Source of the DNA: Styela clava
Taxonomy: Eukaryota > Chordata > Ascidiacea > Stolidobranchia > Styelidae
Assembly (NCBI RefSeq): GCF_964204865.1
Contig: NC_135259.1
Coordinates: forward strand, 16,502,974 to 16,566,973
DNA length: 64,000 bases
Direction of reading: 5' to 3'
The position numbers were made by a program, and so were the translations under genes. Within the stretch, counting starts at the first letter, position 1; every line of letters starts with the position of its first letter. The notes beneath the pieces are model-generated. The model did no database searches and was not told where the DNA came from. It saw only the letters and a list, made by a program, of their open reading frames with translations. Shown one piece after another: positions 24,174-36,695 of this stretch.

Positions 24174-26315
24174 CAGGGGTCCGCAAATACAGGGACCCTC
24201 CCCTCTGGGTCGCAAAATAATTTAAATTTGCCATCGATGTAAGCATCGCGTCCACGTAGCGTGTTTATGTACAAAAACTTTATAAACCTATAAATATAGA
24301 TGTTACCCGATCATCAACTTCCTTATTTACTGCCGTAATATTGTCACAGCATTAATGAAAAATTTGACGTAACAATAAACGTTTTAATTAACAGCCGCTC
24401 AGACACTTTTGTGTCACTCAACAGATTTTTATGGCTGTGAATATTACCTCGTTTTCGCGTGCTATTTTAGGTTTCTAGTTGTGTTTGGTAAATATGAGTC
24501 AAATAGGGGAAGGTGGGGCACGTTGGGACATGGGACACAGTGGAAAATCAGCTCTCACACTAATACTATATTCGGAATCCGGTCCGCGGTTTGATGTTTC
24601 AATCCGCCCTTCGGTGAGTTACAAAGTCCCCGCAAACGGACAGAGGACGGGTAGAGCGACGCAAGCTATGAGGTGAAATTGGTTTTGGGGGGGTTGAAAC
24701 TAAAATTTCACCGTTCCAGTTTTTTCTTTTTTCCTAACTTAGCTTTTTCAACGTGACAAACCACCGTCTGATATCTTTCAGCTATAGTCCAATGTAAAAT
24801 GTTTATAACGTTGGCGAGTGGATGGACCTTCCGAATTTCGCCGTGGGATGATCTGAAGATATTTGTTGATTATGGGGAACAATGGACCAGGGTTCAGTGG
24901 GACATGCCCTACATGGCACAATTTGACAGTGTTTGATACAACAAGTGCCTATAGACCTAGAGATGCGTTATATTTTTATGTAACATTATGGTATCTTTCG
25001 ACTCATGGTCCAATATGAAATATATTCGAGAATCAAAAATATTTCCAGATTTAGATTCGGATTAGAAAATGATTTAATTTGTAAGCGAATTTTTTGGTGG
25101 AATATCTGAAATATTTCGGTTCAACATTGATTTTAAAAATCTTAAATCTTCAAATTTGAGGACTCCCTGTTCTTTAAACGATTATGCTGATTGATTGCTT
25201 ATTTTTAAGGGCATACTTCGTTGAATTTTAACAGAATGACCCATTGTGCCCCAGGGTCTGTCCGAATGTGCCCCACAAGTGGGGTACAGTGGGACACTTG
25301 ACAAACGTTTTTCAAAGCATTTCGGTGGTAAGATGTGTGTCGCAAGGGAATTTCTTAGTCGCTGAATAAAAACTACATTTACCCCTCTCTGCATTAATCC
25401 CGCAAAGTCATATTATATGAATGTGCAGAATAAAGGGCTCAAAATATGAAATAGAAAAAAAAGTGTCCCAACCTTCCCCACTTTCCCCCAACTCAATGAT
25501 CATTTTGTCCTCGTAGGAGTTGTATTTTATTTGCAGTAATCGAAAATAGGTCTAGAAATAGCTCTGATGGACTAAACTAAATTGTTTTACCGGTAGGCTA
25601 CATATATATGAAAGGCTATTGAAAGTTTTGAATTGAAATGATGATTTTAAACACATAAATCGGTTTATGGGCGCCGACTCGTAAAACCACTTTTGAAATA
25701 AATAAATGCCCACAATTTTGTGCAGGTAGATTCATTCACGTAGTTATTACTTATCGATTTTACTACTTATCGATTTCAATCGGTAAGTATGTTGATAGGT
25801 ATTTGTCTGTTTGTCTGTCTGTCTGTTAGATGCACGCGATATCTCACGAAAGCAAGATTGAATCTGCTCCAGATTTTCCATGTGCATTCATCATATGTCG
25901 GACCAGAAGCCTATTGATTTTGGATGAATTATGTCGTATAATTAGCGAGTTATTAATTAATGAGTGATGGGACACAAGCTGTCACTATGGAGTAAGAGGG
26001 CTGTTTTGGGGGATCCCTAACTTTCGATCGATAAGTCTTCGGTCTCTGACCGATATTCTCGTTTGCATTGTTATGATCGTACTACGTGGTCAATTGCCTT
26101 ATTTCGTAGCATTGCGAACAGTAGCTGCGTTGGAATTGCTTGATAAGACAGACAATGAGATTTTATGTGCTGAGTTTCATATAATTTCGTTCAAGAAAAT
26201 TGCTAGTGTCAATAATATCATTAAAATCGATAAATAATTATATGCGTACAAAATGCTTGCAAGAAATTAAAAATACTTTTTTAGGGTCGCGCAAAAAAGT
26301 AGTTGCGGACCCCGG
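24174..26315. mobile_element. hAT-like element, 2.1 kb, carrying a nested element (ficolin c, intron 1)
   Basis: Ends CAGGGGTCCGCAAATAC and GTAGTTGCGGACCCCGG form an inverted repeat. Flanks acatagag (24166-24173) and acattgac (26316-26323) agree at 6 of 8. Copy a ('aaatcacatgaagccc' near 10555) lacks it. No transposase frame; a second inverted-repeat element lies inside at 24506-25489, and a short TGTC repeat near 25804-25826. Confidence 0.7.
24506..25489. mobile_element. nested inverted-repeat element with GGGGAAGGTGGGGC ends
   Basis: Left end GGGGAAGGTGGGGCACGTTG. The right end, read on the other strand, is GGGGGAAAGTGGGGAAGGTT; both continue into TGGGACA. About 985 bases, lying wholly inside the hAT element above. 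Superfamily not recognised. No clear transposase. Confidence 0.6.
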
Positions 26316-27934
26316 ACATTGACCACACATGAAGTTTTGAAATACATAAAAGTAATAACCTTCCAGCAATGAATACAATATTTAACCACAGACAATTTCG
26401 AAGCTATTGGTCCAGTAGTTAATGAGAATTTTTTTATAACAACAAGAAGAAAAAATAAGAAGAACGATATATAGGTCCTTTTGGTGTTCAATAATGAATT
26501 GCTTCAAAGCAATTAAATACAGCAGCGTTCTCATTTTTGCAATTCAAAGTATCTCTGTGCACCCTCGCTTTGCCAGTTTGGAGTTTAGTTGTTGAATATG
26601 TGTTTACTGTTTAAACGAAATTGGCATCAATGTACAAAGTATGCCTACGTGAGTGAATGAAGTTGTAAACTAGATAGAAATTTTCTTGGCGATTATCACC
26701 CTTGTAATTATATCGAAGGCCATTTCCGAATCAAAATAACATGAATATAATGGCAATAATTACACAAAGTTTCTGATTGTCGGATATTTCTTGAATGATA
26801 GATAAAACTGCAATATTTCGACGCCCCTCTGTTCAAGCATATTTATAAACGATCACTTACGAACTATCCTGCTGAGAACGTTGTCGTATTTTGTGCAATC
26901 ACATGATTCTCCAATGGGTCCTCGCACTCCGGGTGGTCCGGGACTGCCTGGCGGGCCAACAGGGCCTGCTTTTCCAGGTGGTCCTACTGCTAAACCCTGA
27001 TTGACTTGTACATGTGCATGATGGTCTTCTTCGCATGAAAGATTGCATCTACCCAAGGAAATGCTCGGCTCCGCGCAATTAAATAAAATTGCAAAAACAC
27101 ACAACTCCCAAAATAAATGTTCAAGTATTACTTTCATATCGAGAATTACTGTTAAAAATTAATAACATTGACTAAATTAAATAGAATATAGAAGAGACTA
27201 GATAGAATATGCAACATGACTGATATAAAAACACAACGACCATCATACCAAAAAGCCCATACCAGATTAAAAACCAGCAGCCATATTAAATGGTCAATAC
27301 AGTGTTTGAACGTACATTTGTGGTGCTTTTTCTTATATACTGGAAACGCTAAAGGTTTTCCAATTAAATGTGAGATACAGGAAAAATAAATAGTCACTGG
27401 ATATCTCGAATACAATTCTGTAAATACCAGGAACCGTAGGTTTTTAAGAAAATCTCCAAAATCCGTTGATATGTTTATTTTAACTGATAATTATGCCACT
27501 AGACTGCAACATGGTTCTTTGGCACTTTACGAAATGAAAAACGAGTCACTCAACGATTTTAATTATAAATAATAATGCTATTTCCGATCTGACATGAAAG
27601 TGAATTAATTCAAATATTTGAACTCGCACTTGTGGTGTCTTTTTTCATGTACAGTAAAGCTTAAAAATATTCTCCCTCTGATTCTAATTATGTTAGTTTC
27701 AAGTAATCATACCACGAGACTGGAACCGGTCGTGTCAGAAAATAAAAACGAGCCGCTCGGGGATGTTACTTATATATATATATATATAATATATTAACTT
27801 GACAACGCAACGAAAAAATTTCATGCTTAACTGCTGAAGGTTTTTTTTTGTTTTGCCGTTTGTATGATCTTACTTCAACCACTGGACCGGAATCATTGCC
27901 TGGAATTTCGCTCATTGCGCTTTCGCAGTCACGC

Positions 27935-28270
27935 AGTCGAGCTAAGATCTGAAGCCTGACCCGACATTAAGGCCGGGCCTGAAATGTCAATCATTACGTT
28001 CGGGTCGGGCAGGGCTTCTCTATCGCTGACTTTTTTTAAAATAAATATATGTTTATAAAACATATATACTAAAACTATGTGTGGATACCAAACTAAGGAA
28101 TACCCGTTATAAAATAAACAATTCAAAGAAGTCCTAAATAAAATATGAAATTTCGGGTTTTCTTCGGGCTCGGGCCTGCAAATCCAGTTAATTAATCGGG
28201 CTCGGCTGGGTCAAATAATACCCACGGTCCTGGGCCGGGCTGAAATTTTTGGGCCCGATCTTACCTCTAA
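27935..28270. mobile_element. GC-rich MITE-like insertion, second copy
   Basis: Duplicate of 12213-12548, carried along with the block. Same ends. Confidence 0.55.
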
Positions 28271-28706
28271 TAGATAGGCATTTGTTGTCTGATGTCTACG
28301 TCATCTGAAGTACATGCTATATTGGATGAATAAATTTTAACTAAATAAAGAATTAGTTCATTTGATATCATCTGCAACTAAGAGTTCATTCATCCTAATA
28401 ATGAATATATAATAAACCAAATATTTCACTCCTACAAAATCTGCTCATATCGATACTGCAGGCACCGTTGTTTTTAATAATCTATCGAACCCAGCAATAG
28501 TGCTTGTGGTTATCCAAGCAGGTTGAGAGTTCACGGCGCAAGTAAGCGCACGTCCGCTAAAACAGTGAACATGAAGGCTAAAATTGAACTCGTTTTTTAT
28601 TATTTTGGAAATTAATAAAAATGGTCTTAGATGAATCTGCGCTGTAGGTGTCGCTGCTTGAAAGCATTTCAAGGTTTTTCACGACTCATGTCACACAATT
28701 AAAGTT

Positions 28707-28712
28707 TTTATT
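28707..28712 (-). terminator. polyadenylation signal of ficolin d
   Basis: AATAAA on the gene strand, 134 bases past the stop, as in copy b. Confidence 0.5.
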
Positions 28713-28845
28713 TCGTGATATTTGTCATATTTTCTTGATATTGATCAGGTTTATATTATGTTGACAAATGAATGATAATTGATTGTTCATGAAATAATAA
28801 TGGTGTTTTTAAACCGTATTTAAATTGTATTTGAATATTTTTGTG

Positions 28846-31800
28846 TCAATCCAATCTTCTTATTTTCATCTCCGCCCGTTTCAGGCTGACGTGGCTTGAA
28901 TGCCAATAGTACCAAGAGACTCCTTTCGCTTCCGAAGATGACCCATTGTAAACGCCGTTCAGGTTGCTATTGTGACAGTTGTTATACCACCACGCCCCTG
29001 TGCACGAAGTGGCACAATGCCTGGTAGTGGAAGGGTCATTGTCCCTGTCCTTCGTGCTGAAAGACATCTTGTTGTGATATTTCAGACTGTCACCTAAAAC
29101 GTTCAGCGATAATTACGAATGGCGAATTGAAATGTTTTTGTCGGATTGTAGTATAATATCGGCAGTTTATAACGAGCAACAACACGGAGGAACAGTTGAA
29201 AGTGTAAAACATATTAGAGAATAAGGCGATGCATAAACACCAAGACATATCTATATATCCTATGTGGTCGTGAATATTGTTCAAAACGAGAATTGAAGCA
29301 ATTTAAATCAATTATATCAGATGAAATACTTGAGCAGATTGAAATTTCTAAAGCAAAAATTTTTAATATTTCGCTGACAAGTCAAGGGTCGTAAAATGGA
29401 ATAGAATATTAAACAGCGTTAAGGGGCTGGCGCAAGGTGTTTCACGTAACCGCTGGTCGGCTACAGCTTCCTTTATCATCAAGACCATGCATCTGAAAAC
29501 GAATAACTTTCTAACTAATTCCATACCCGATATTGGTAAGTTGTAACCGGGCAAGAGGCAGTGGTTCTCCATATGATTAAACCGTCTCACGGGATAAATA
29601 TTATACGTAAATCCTATCTTATTGGCCAAAATTTTAGCTAAATTAGATCGCATACTTGCATTTCCAGAATATCCGGACAGGGTGAGGCGATAGTTATCTG
29701 ACGATCCAGCCACAGCAAATAAACTGCAAAACAAATCGAAGCTCAACTATCGCAACTTATTGCAGTATTTAAAAAAGCTCATTTTCAAGTTTGTTCCTAA
29801 TTGGCCATTGCTTCACTTCAGAGTGACCACTTTAATACGATAAACACAACGATATTGTTTAATTATCGGATAATTTTTCAAGTTCCAATAACGATACAAT
29901 GTAATTTTGACGTGGGCGATCGTTAAGACGTCTATATACTTTTCTTTATCAAAAAAAAATTTTTTTTCATCATTATTGAGTACCTGTATTTAGCGAATGC
30001 TGTATTTCCGTCAAAATCTTTCAAATCGACTCGAAGTTCCCACGTACCGTTGTTTGTGAGTTGATGAATAGTTTCCAATCCTGCATAGAAAATGATCCAA
30101 TATAGGTTTATTCGGATAGCTTTTGTAAACAATATAGCCTACAGTATTACATAGGACATTTTTTCACATAGCAACCAGTTTTTGGATATTTATGTGTAAC
30201 TCGGATGATTTGCTTCCAAAAACTTCCTAGAAAACATTAGTTGAGTTCCGAATTATATTAATAGGCATATTATTTATTCACCTAATTGTATACTACAGTA
30301 GCATACACAGTGTTCTTTGTTTCAAATGATACTTGCGGATTTTTTTCAGTTTATTAAATTCGAATTCTTACTGATATATAAATGACGCACCCAACCAAAA
30401 GTCTTGCTCTTTGCTGCCGAAACCAGTGACGTAGTCATCCCAACCTCGATAAAAATCTTCCGGACCTCCGACTCGTCGTTGAAATACCTGTAAATAGAAT
30501 ATCATCTTACACGCTGGAAACAGGCGTCAGAGCCAAATGATTCAGCCAAAGCTATATACGGAGGAGCCCGCGTGATTGTCTGTGTCAGAAATTGTTTCGC
30601 ATCCTATCAGTTAAACTTTGTATTATATTGTAGCAATCCAGACTCATCAATGGATACAATATAAAAACGTAAATCGACAGTTTAATTAGACTTTATTTGT
30701 TTTGGCCGATTAATTTTGTTTTGTTTGCGAGTTGCATAAGTTTTTTTGCTTCTAATCTTATGATTGTTATTGTTTATTTTTAGAAAACTTACCAAGGTGA
30801 ACTTGTGCTAATAATTCAGCTTATTTGATACAGGGATAGTTATGTGCGAGAGGATTGCTGAACTCCTCGCCGCCTTAGGGTGTGTTTCACGTAACCTCTG
30901 ATAGATTACGGCTTCTTCCGCCATCAAGTTAATGCTTCCGAAATCAAATAACTGGCCAACTAATCCCATACCCGACATGGAATGGTAACCGGGAGGCCGT
31001 GGTTCGCCATATGATAAAGGCGTTTTATCGACTTTCCTCGACCACGGGATTAATATGTAGATCTTATCCTATCACCTATTTTACTTTTTGAAAATTTTGT
31101 TTGGATTTAGTCAAGAAATCTAAGCTTAGAAGCGGGGAAAGATAAGACATTATTGCAGTAAAACTATTTACAGTGAATCGGTAGTTAAAATGGCGCTCCA
31201 GAAGCATGGGTACCAATATGGAGGTAACTAATTTCGTTCGCCTACTTTACATCTAGCTGCTTATAAGCAGGGGGTGAATTTAGTTGCCTAACACAGACAG
31301 TTCCCGAACTCCTAATAGAACTAAAATAAGAAAAATCGGAATAAAATTTTGGCCTGACTCAAACTTGGCACACATACTACGGAGCACCGCGAAAAGTTTA
31401 AAAATGTCATTAGATTTTTCTTACAATCCATCCACCTCCATCTGTATCTTGATCACAGTAGACATGCACCCCACCATATTCATCTGAAGGAAAAATCACC
31501 GACACTCCACTTGTTTTTATAACGGATTTCACTTCAACGCAATCCCGAAAACGATTTTCTGAAATTGAGTATTATTGTTCTTGTAAGACGCTCGGGGAAA
31601 TCAGTCCTACTTGTATTCATTACGTTACTAAACATTTTGTTGTTGTTGTTGTTGTTATATGTTTAATGGCGCTTATAACCTCAGTGGTCTTTTGCGCTAT
31701 TGATCAATTCAAATTTAAAAATACTATACTAACATATAATACAATATTTACGAATATATAACTATACAATTGAATCAATTACAATGAGTAATTATTTCTA

Positions 31801-33953
31801 AACATTTCTGCCCGTAGACAAAACAAATTCGATAACAGTGTCAATGATACTAAACATTTTCGCTCGACCTTTAAATAAAGCATATGCGTGCGGACTAGAT
31901 TCAAAACATGCCTATACAGTTACCGCAAAATTTGAGTCAGAGGATTATTTTAACGAATGTTCGCCCTACCGTACGATCGGAAAATGTCAAATCTGCACAG
32001 GAGTAAACAACACCATTGTTAATATCGTCTCATATATCAACTTTGCGATACCCATGACGTTGATTGAACCCTGATTTACGTGTGCACAAAGCCACAACCC
32101 ACGTGTTCTACAAACTCGTCAATCTCAATATTACTGTTATTATAACGAACCATGATATTCGAAACTTCCCAACCTTAAAGTCCCATTAAAGATTTTTCAA
32201 TAGCCGTACTAGACTGTGTGAACTCTCATTCGCTGTAGAACTCGAGAAAAATATTTTTGTTTTGAAGTTCCCGAGAACCTCATCAGTGTGGAATTTAGTG
32301 ATCATCTGTAACTTTGATTAGGAGTCTCTTTCTCTTTTAAGTGAGCTTGGGAAAAAAAATACTTTTGGTAATGGTCGCCCGCCTTAACTTTTCCCACAAG
32401 TGAATCTCCTAATTCTGAATTAGTTCACGCGAATTTACTTTGCGGTGAGCACATATGGATAGATACTGCGCATTCCATTTTAACCACTTATTGTTAATAG
32501 CGCATGTTACTCGCCTGAAACAAGATCGTAGCCCGATTTTATTTCCTGTACGATTTCTGGGTATTCTCATGCAGCGTCATATGCAAAAAAAAGTTGATGA
32601 CGTTTTTCATGTCCTCGTTATTAACAGTTAAAAATTTGGGTTTCGTCGCGTATACTGACATTAAAGAGGTTTTAAGTTTATTTCATAACTTTCTACTTGA
32701 TTAATTCAATTTGATTGTGTAATATATGAACATTTGGCAATATACCTCTGAATAAATCAGTAGGGTTTATAAGGTAGGGATACAGGATAGGTAGGACCCA
32801 TTTCGTTATAGCTGAACAAATGTAATCTCTTCGAAAACAAGAGGACGATGCTCAGATCTATGGACACAAAAACCAAAGCGAATCAGTAGTCTACGTTACG
32901 TTATAGAGCCCACAGAAGGCTTTAAAATATACAAGAGAGCTATGCTCAAATATATGGACACGTAGAGTCACATGATTTTGATGACGTCATAGCGAAAAAA
33001 AAAGTAATAGCCTTCTGGAGAAAATTTTTATCTTCAACCACTGAAAATTTCAAAGCAATTGGTCCAGTATTCGAAGAGAAAAGCGACGTTTTAAAAACGT
33101 GTCAAAGAACAAGAACACAACAACAACATAATATTGAAACGATCGTTATGTCCACTACGTGTCCAATAAAGTAATATCCCTCTGAGTAGTAGACAGGCGA
33201 TTTTTTTCATAACAACGAGAACAAAAATACCAACAAGAACGATAACGACTAAACGATACATAGGTCTATTTTGGTGTTCAATAATGAATTGCTTCAAAGC
33301 AATTAAATACAGCAGCAGTAAATGTGAGTTGGGTTATTCCAAATACAGCAGCGTTGTCATTCTCGCAAATTAAAGTTTTTCTGTGCACCCCTGCTTTGCC
33401 AGTTTAGAGTTCAGTTTTTGCATATGTGTTTAAATGAAAATTGCATCACTGTAAATGATACGAAAATGAGGTTCCAAACTATATTGAAAAGATACCATGG
33501 GAATTTCTTTGACAATTGTCAGCCTTATAATTATAGCGAAGACCACTTCCAAATCAAAATACCATGAATAAAAAATTTTACCTACACAAAATTTCTGATT
33601 ATTTCTTGAATTATAGATAAAATTGCAATAATACGACGCCCCCTCTGTTCAAGCAAATTTATCAACATTCACTTACGAACTATCCTGCTGAGAACGTTGT
33701 CGTATTTTGTGCAATCACATGATTCTCCAATGGGACCTCTCACTCCGGGTGGTCCGGGACTGCCTGGCGGTCCAACAGGGCCTGCTTTTCCCGGCGGTCC
33801 TACTGCTAAACCCTGATTGACTTGTACCTGTGCATGATGGTCTTCATCGCATGAAAGATTGCATCTACCCAAGGAAATGCTCGGCTCCGCGCAGTTAATT
33901 AAAATTGCAAAAACACACAACTCCCAAAATAAATGTCTAAGTGTTACTTTCAT
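28846..33953 (-). CDS. ficolin-like lectin d
   Basis: Coding exons 33677-33953, 31425-31558, 30391-30487, 29984-30080, 29656-29723 and 28846-29093, about 306 residues, GT/AG borders and phases as in the other copies. Signal peptide (here with AILIN in the core), nine Gly-X-Y triplets at 52-78, and a fibrinogen-related domain with [29 protein letters not shown] and SNLNGVY. It shares with copy b the extra cysteine in CATSCTG, the SSSEAKG loop and the Gly-to-Ser change at the exon 5/6 junction. Upstream, at 34616-34717, it has the only unbroken version of a conserved exon-like segment. Intron 1 contains a copy-d-specific 237-base insertion. Expected to be a secreted sugar-binding immune lectin. 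Confidence 0.85.
29433..29622. mobile_element. SINE remnant in intron 5 of ficolin d
   Basis: Same ancestral SINE piece as in the other copies. Confidence 0.6.
30826..31076. mobile_element. SINE remnant in intron 2 of ficolin d
   Basis: Counterpart of 15098-15352 in copy b. Confidence 0.6.
31192..31388. mobile_element. MITE, family M (ficolin d, intron 2)
   Basis: Counterpart of 15474-15690 in copy b, with a shortened middle. Starts GGCGCTCCAGAAGCATGGG, ends CATACTACGGAGCACC. Confidence 0.7.
32932..33168. mobile_element. 237-bp MITE with GGACACGTAG inverted ends, copy 1 (ficolin d, intron 1)
   Basis: Begins CAAGAGAGCTATGCTC and contains GGACACGTAG near the left and CTACGTGTCC near the right. 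Copy b near 17180 reads straight through ('aaaatatataaagtaat'), so this inserted after the b/d split. Confidence 0.65.
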
Positions 33954-34615
33954 CTCGAGAATTACTGTTAAAAATTAATATCATTGGATAAATCTAATAG
34001 AATATAGAATAGACTGAAATATGCAACATGACTGATATAAAAAGACAGCGACGACCATACAAACAAGCCCATAAGTGATACTGAAACACAAGCAGCCATA
34101 TCGAATGGTGCAATACAGTGTTTGAACGTACATTTGTGATGCTTTCTAAAAGTTTTTAATTAAATGTAGATAGATAAGTCATTGAATATCTCGAATAATG
34201 ATAACAGAAACCGTAGGTTTTTCAATCAATAGCTTTATTTTAACGGGTAATTATATCACTAGACTACAACATGGTGCTTTGCCACTTAATGAACTTAAAA
34301 ACGAGTCACTCAACGCTGTTAGTTATAAATAATAATATTCACGATCTTTCATGAAAGTGAATTGATTCAAATCATCGAACTCGTATTTGTGTGCCTTTTT
34401 CATGTACAGTAAACCTAAAAAATATTCTCCCTTCAATTCTAATTATGTCAGATCCAAATAATCATACCACGAGACTGGAACCGGTCGTGTCAGGAAATAA
34501 AAACGAGCCGCTCGGGAATGTTACTTATATTTAATATATTACCTTGACAACCCAACGAAAAAATTTCATGCCTAACTGCTGAAGGTTTTTTGTTTTGCCG
34601 TTTGTATGATCTTAC

Positions 34616-34717
34616 TGCAACCACTGGACCGGAATCATTGCCTGGAATTTCGCTCATTGCGCTTTTGCAGTCACGCTCTTGTATAGATAGGCATTCGTCA
34701 TCTGATGTATCCGCCAT
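34616..34717 (-). other. conserved upstream exon-like segment of ficolin d (34 codons)
   Basis: On the minus strand a T-rich tract and CAG are followed by ATG and 34 open codons ending in GPVVA, then a GTAAGA donor: a well-formed exon. The peptide is acidic (MADTSDDECLSIQ...). If spliced straight to the acceptor before the signal-peptide exon, the next codon is TAA, so it cannot simply be an N-terminal extension. It may be a 5' UTR exon with a short upstream frame, or may join an exon I have not recognised. The versions before a and c are split by an insertion and carry a TAG; that before b is split by a SINE. Confidence 0.4.
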
Positions 34718-34868
34718 CTGAAAAAAATGAACTAAATAGCGAATTATTTCATTTGGTATCATCTGGACCTTAGACTGTATTCATCCTAATAATGAATATA
34801 TCTTAAACCAAATATTTCAATCCTGCAAAATTTGCTGATATCGATACTGCAGGTACCATTATTTTTAA

Positions 34869-35110
34869 CAAGTGAGCTATGCTCAAATATATGGACACGT
34901 AGATTCACATAATTTTGATGACGTCATAGCAAAAGAAAAAAGTAATAGCCTTCTGGAGAAAATTTTTATCTTTAACCATTGAAAGTTTCAAAGCAATTGG
35001 TCTAGTATTCGGAGAGAGAAGCGATTTCTTCAAAACGTGTTGACGGAGACAAATAATAACAATAACAACAAAATTTTGAAACGATCTTTATGTTCACTAC
35101 GTGTCCAATA
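34869..35110. mobile_element. 242-bp MITE with GGACACGTAG inverted ends, copy 2
   Basis: Same family and orientation as 32932-33168. It interrupts the sequence that in the other copies reads 'ttgtttttaataatctatcg'; a short TAAC on each side may be the target duplication. Confidence 0.65.
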
Positions 35111-35527
35111 ACCTATCCGTATCAGACCCAGCAACAGTGCTTGGATGTGATGGCTGTTTTCCGAGCATCGATTTCCTTTTTTATATTCGTGACAATTCCA
35201 ATTTTTGCATCCGCGCAGACAGATCTTTATAAACTTGTTTAAAAAAACAATTCTATAGATTTTCTAGTTTTTATTTACGCTCAGACATTTCGTTCGCCCA
35301 GACAATATGTTCAAGCATGATGTAAATATTGCCCTGTTTTCGTGGTTTTGTATGTTATTTGTCAGTTTTCAGTTGCGTTTTCAAAAATTAGTTGAAACTG
35401 GAGTATTCTAATTGTCATTATGTCTTTCGGTGAGCTTTAGTCTAGTTGCATTAGTGAAAAAAATCGTCCGGGAAAAGGTGCGTTAAACTGGGCTAAAAGT
35501 GGCTATTAGTAAGTGTAAGAGCCACGT

Positions 35528-35855
35528 GGCGCGGCGGTGTGGCTCATTGCGCTAAGCGTTAGGAATACGCTCGACACCGCACCTCTGATTACTCTCCGTA
35601 GGTTCGAATCCCATGCGTGGATAGTTATGTGAGAGATGATTGCTAGACTCCTCACCGCCGCGAGGTGGTTCACGTAACCGCTGGTCGTTTACGGCTTCTT
35701 CCACGATCAAGTTCATGCTCCCGAAAACAAATAACTAACTAATTCCATACTCGACATCGAATGGTGAACGAACGAGAGGCCGTGGTTCGCTATGTGATTA
35801 GGCCGCTTTATCGGCTTTCCTCTCCCCCAGAATGAATATGTAAATCCTATATTGG
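35528..35855 (+). mobile_element. tRNA-derived SINE, near full length
   Basis: Best-kept head in the window: box A TGGCTCATTGCG and a perfect box B GGTTCGAATCC, followed by the family body and ending near 'atgaatatgtaaatccta'. Confidence 0.8.
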
Positions 35856-36695
35856 TTATAAACATGTAAATAAGTTTGTAAGTGTCAATTCTCCGAACGC
35901 TCGTAAAATAAGCATCCAAAATTTTGCTATAGTAAACAGAGCTATAGAGATAACTTTTCTTGGGCCAAGGGTCGCGGAAACACCCATTATCCAAACAGGT
36001 CAAAAGTTTTAATGTAAGTAAGTGCCCTGCCCACTGAAACAGTGAAAACAAAAGGGAAAATTATACACACGAAATCTCCTGGCAAAACGTTCCCACTCAA
36101 ATTCTGTATGCTATAGGTAGGCTCATCATACGTCCCGCTTTAGACGGGACAGTCTTGCTTTTTAGCGTCTTGTTCCGCCGTCCTGACGAGTCAGCCAAAT
36201 GTCCCGCTGGTCATCCAGCATAATACACGAACATGTTCTCGTTACTGTTGTTGCTGTGCAGCGCAACGCTAGCCTACATACCGAAGGTGAATGCGTTATT
36301 TTGTTTGTTCCGTTGTTTCGCGCTAACATTGTTAGCGAACGTATCACATGTAAAATCAAGTCTAATTTGTCCTGTTCGAACGTTTAGGTGAATGTAACAT
36401 TGAACAACGTCTTTTTGAAGGTGTTATCTACAGAAAACCATGTTTTGGCGAATAAATAAATTCTCAATGCTTGAAAACGGCTGTTTATTTCATTATTCTT
36501 TATTCCTTTTGCTGTACATAGAAAATCTAAATCCAAATTCGGATCATTTGTATCGTTAGAGCCTATTCCTTTCTATTTTTCGAACTGAACCCGATATTTG
36601 AACAGAGAATATGCGCATGAACTCTCGATGACAATATGGTTAATGAAGACAGTCGGGATGGCTTCAAATGTAGGCCTATGTAGTAAAATCGGAAA
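35856..36695. other. spacer left of the nested transposon
   Basis: No gene recognised. A short palindrome (GTCCCGC...GCGGGAC type) lies near 36130-36150 and looks like the end of a further DNA element, but I cannot find its partner. Confidence 0.3.

Larger units (their letters stand above)
19729..27137 (-). pseudogene. ficolin-like lectin c, frameshifted in the last exon
   Basis: Six exons as in the other copies: 26861-27137, 22409-22542, 21816-21912, 20822-20918, 20500-20567 and 19729-19969, with intact GT/AG borders. Exon 1 encodes the same signal peptide and nine Gly-X-Y triplets (with CEEDHH in place of CDEDHH). The fibrinogen-related domain is normal through DRDND and GAWWY...SNLNG. There, near 19828, one base is missing compared with copies a, b and d ('ccattgtaatgcc' against 'ccattgtaaacgcc'). 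The frame then shifts and reaches a stop about twenty codons later, losing the conserved C-terminal strand (SLKRAEMK). The original frame would have ended at 19729. Intron 1 is over 4 kb because of three inserted elements. It may be a young pseudogene, a truncated allele or a sequencing error. Closest to copy a. Confidence 0.7.
27138..28845. other. spacer between ficolins d and c
   Basis: Almost base-for-base copy of 11413-13123, including the broken upstream exon-like segment, the (AT)n run near 27770-27788 and the 336-base GC-rich insertion at 27935-28270. No complete gene. Confidence 0.5.
26820..30550. repeat. near-identical duplicated block, copy 2
   Basis: Partner of 11097-14830. Covers exon 1 of ficolin c, the c/d spacer and exons 3-6 of ficolin d. 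Confidence 0.75.
33954..35527. other. upstream region of ficolin d
   Basis: Holds the exon-like segment at 34616-34717 and a second 242-base MITE at 34869-35110. The stretch conserved before the other copies resumes after it ('cagacccagcaacagtgc'). No further gene recognised from 35111 to the SINE. Confidence 0.45.

Noticed and set aside
36199-36387. Short open frames on both strands near 36.2 kb.
   Set aside because: They overlap each other, show no family resemblance and sit by a palindrome that looks like a transposon end.
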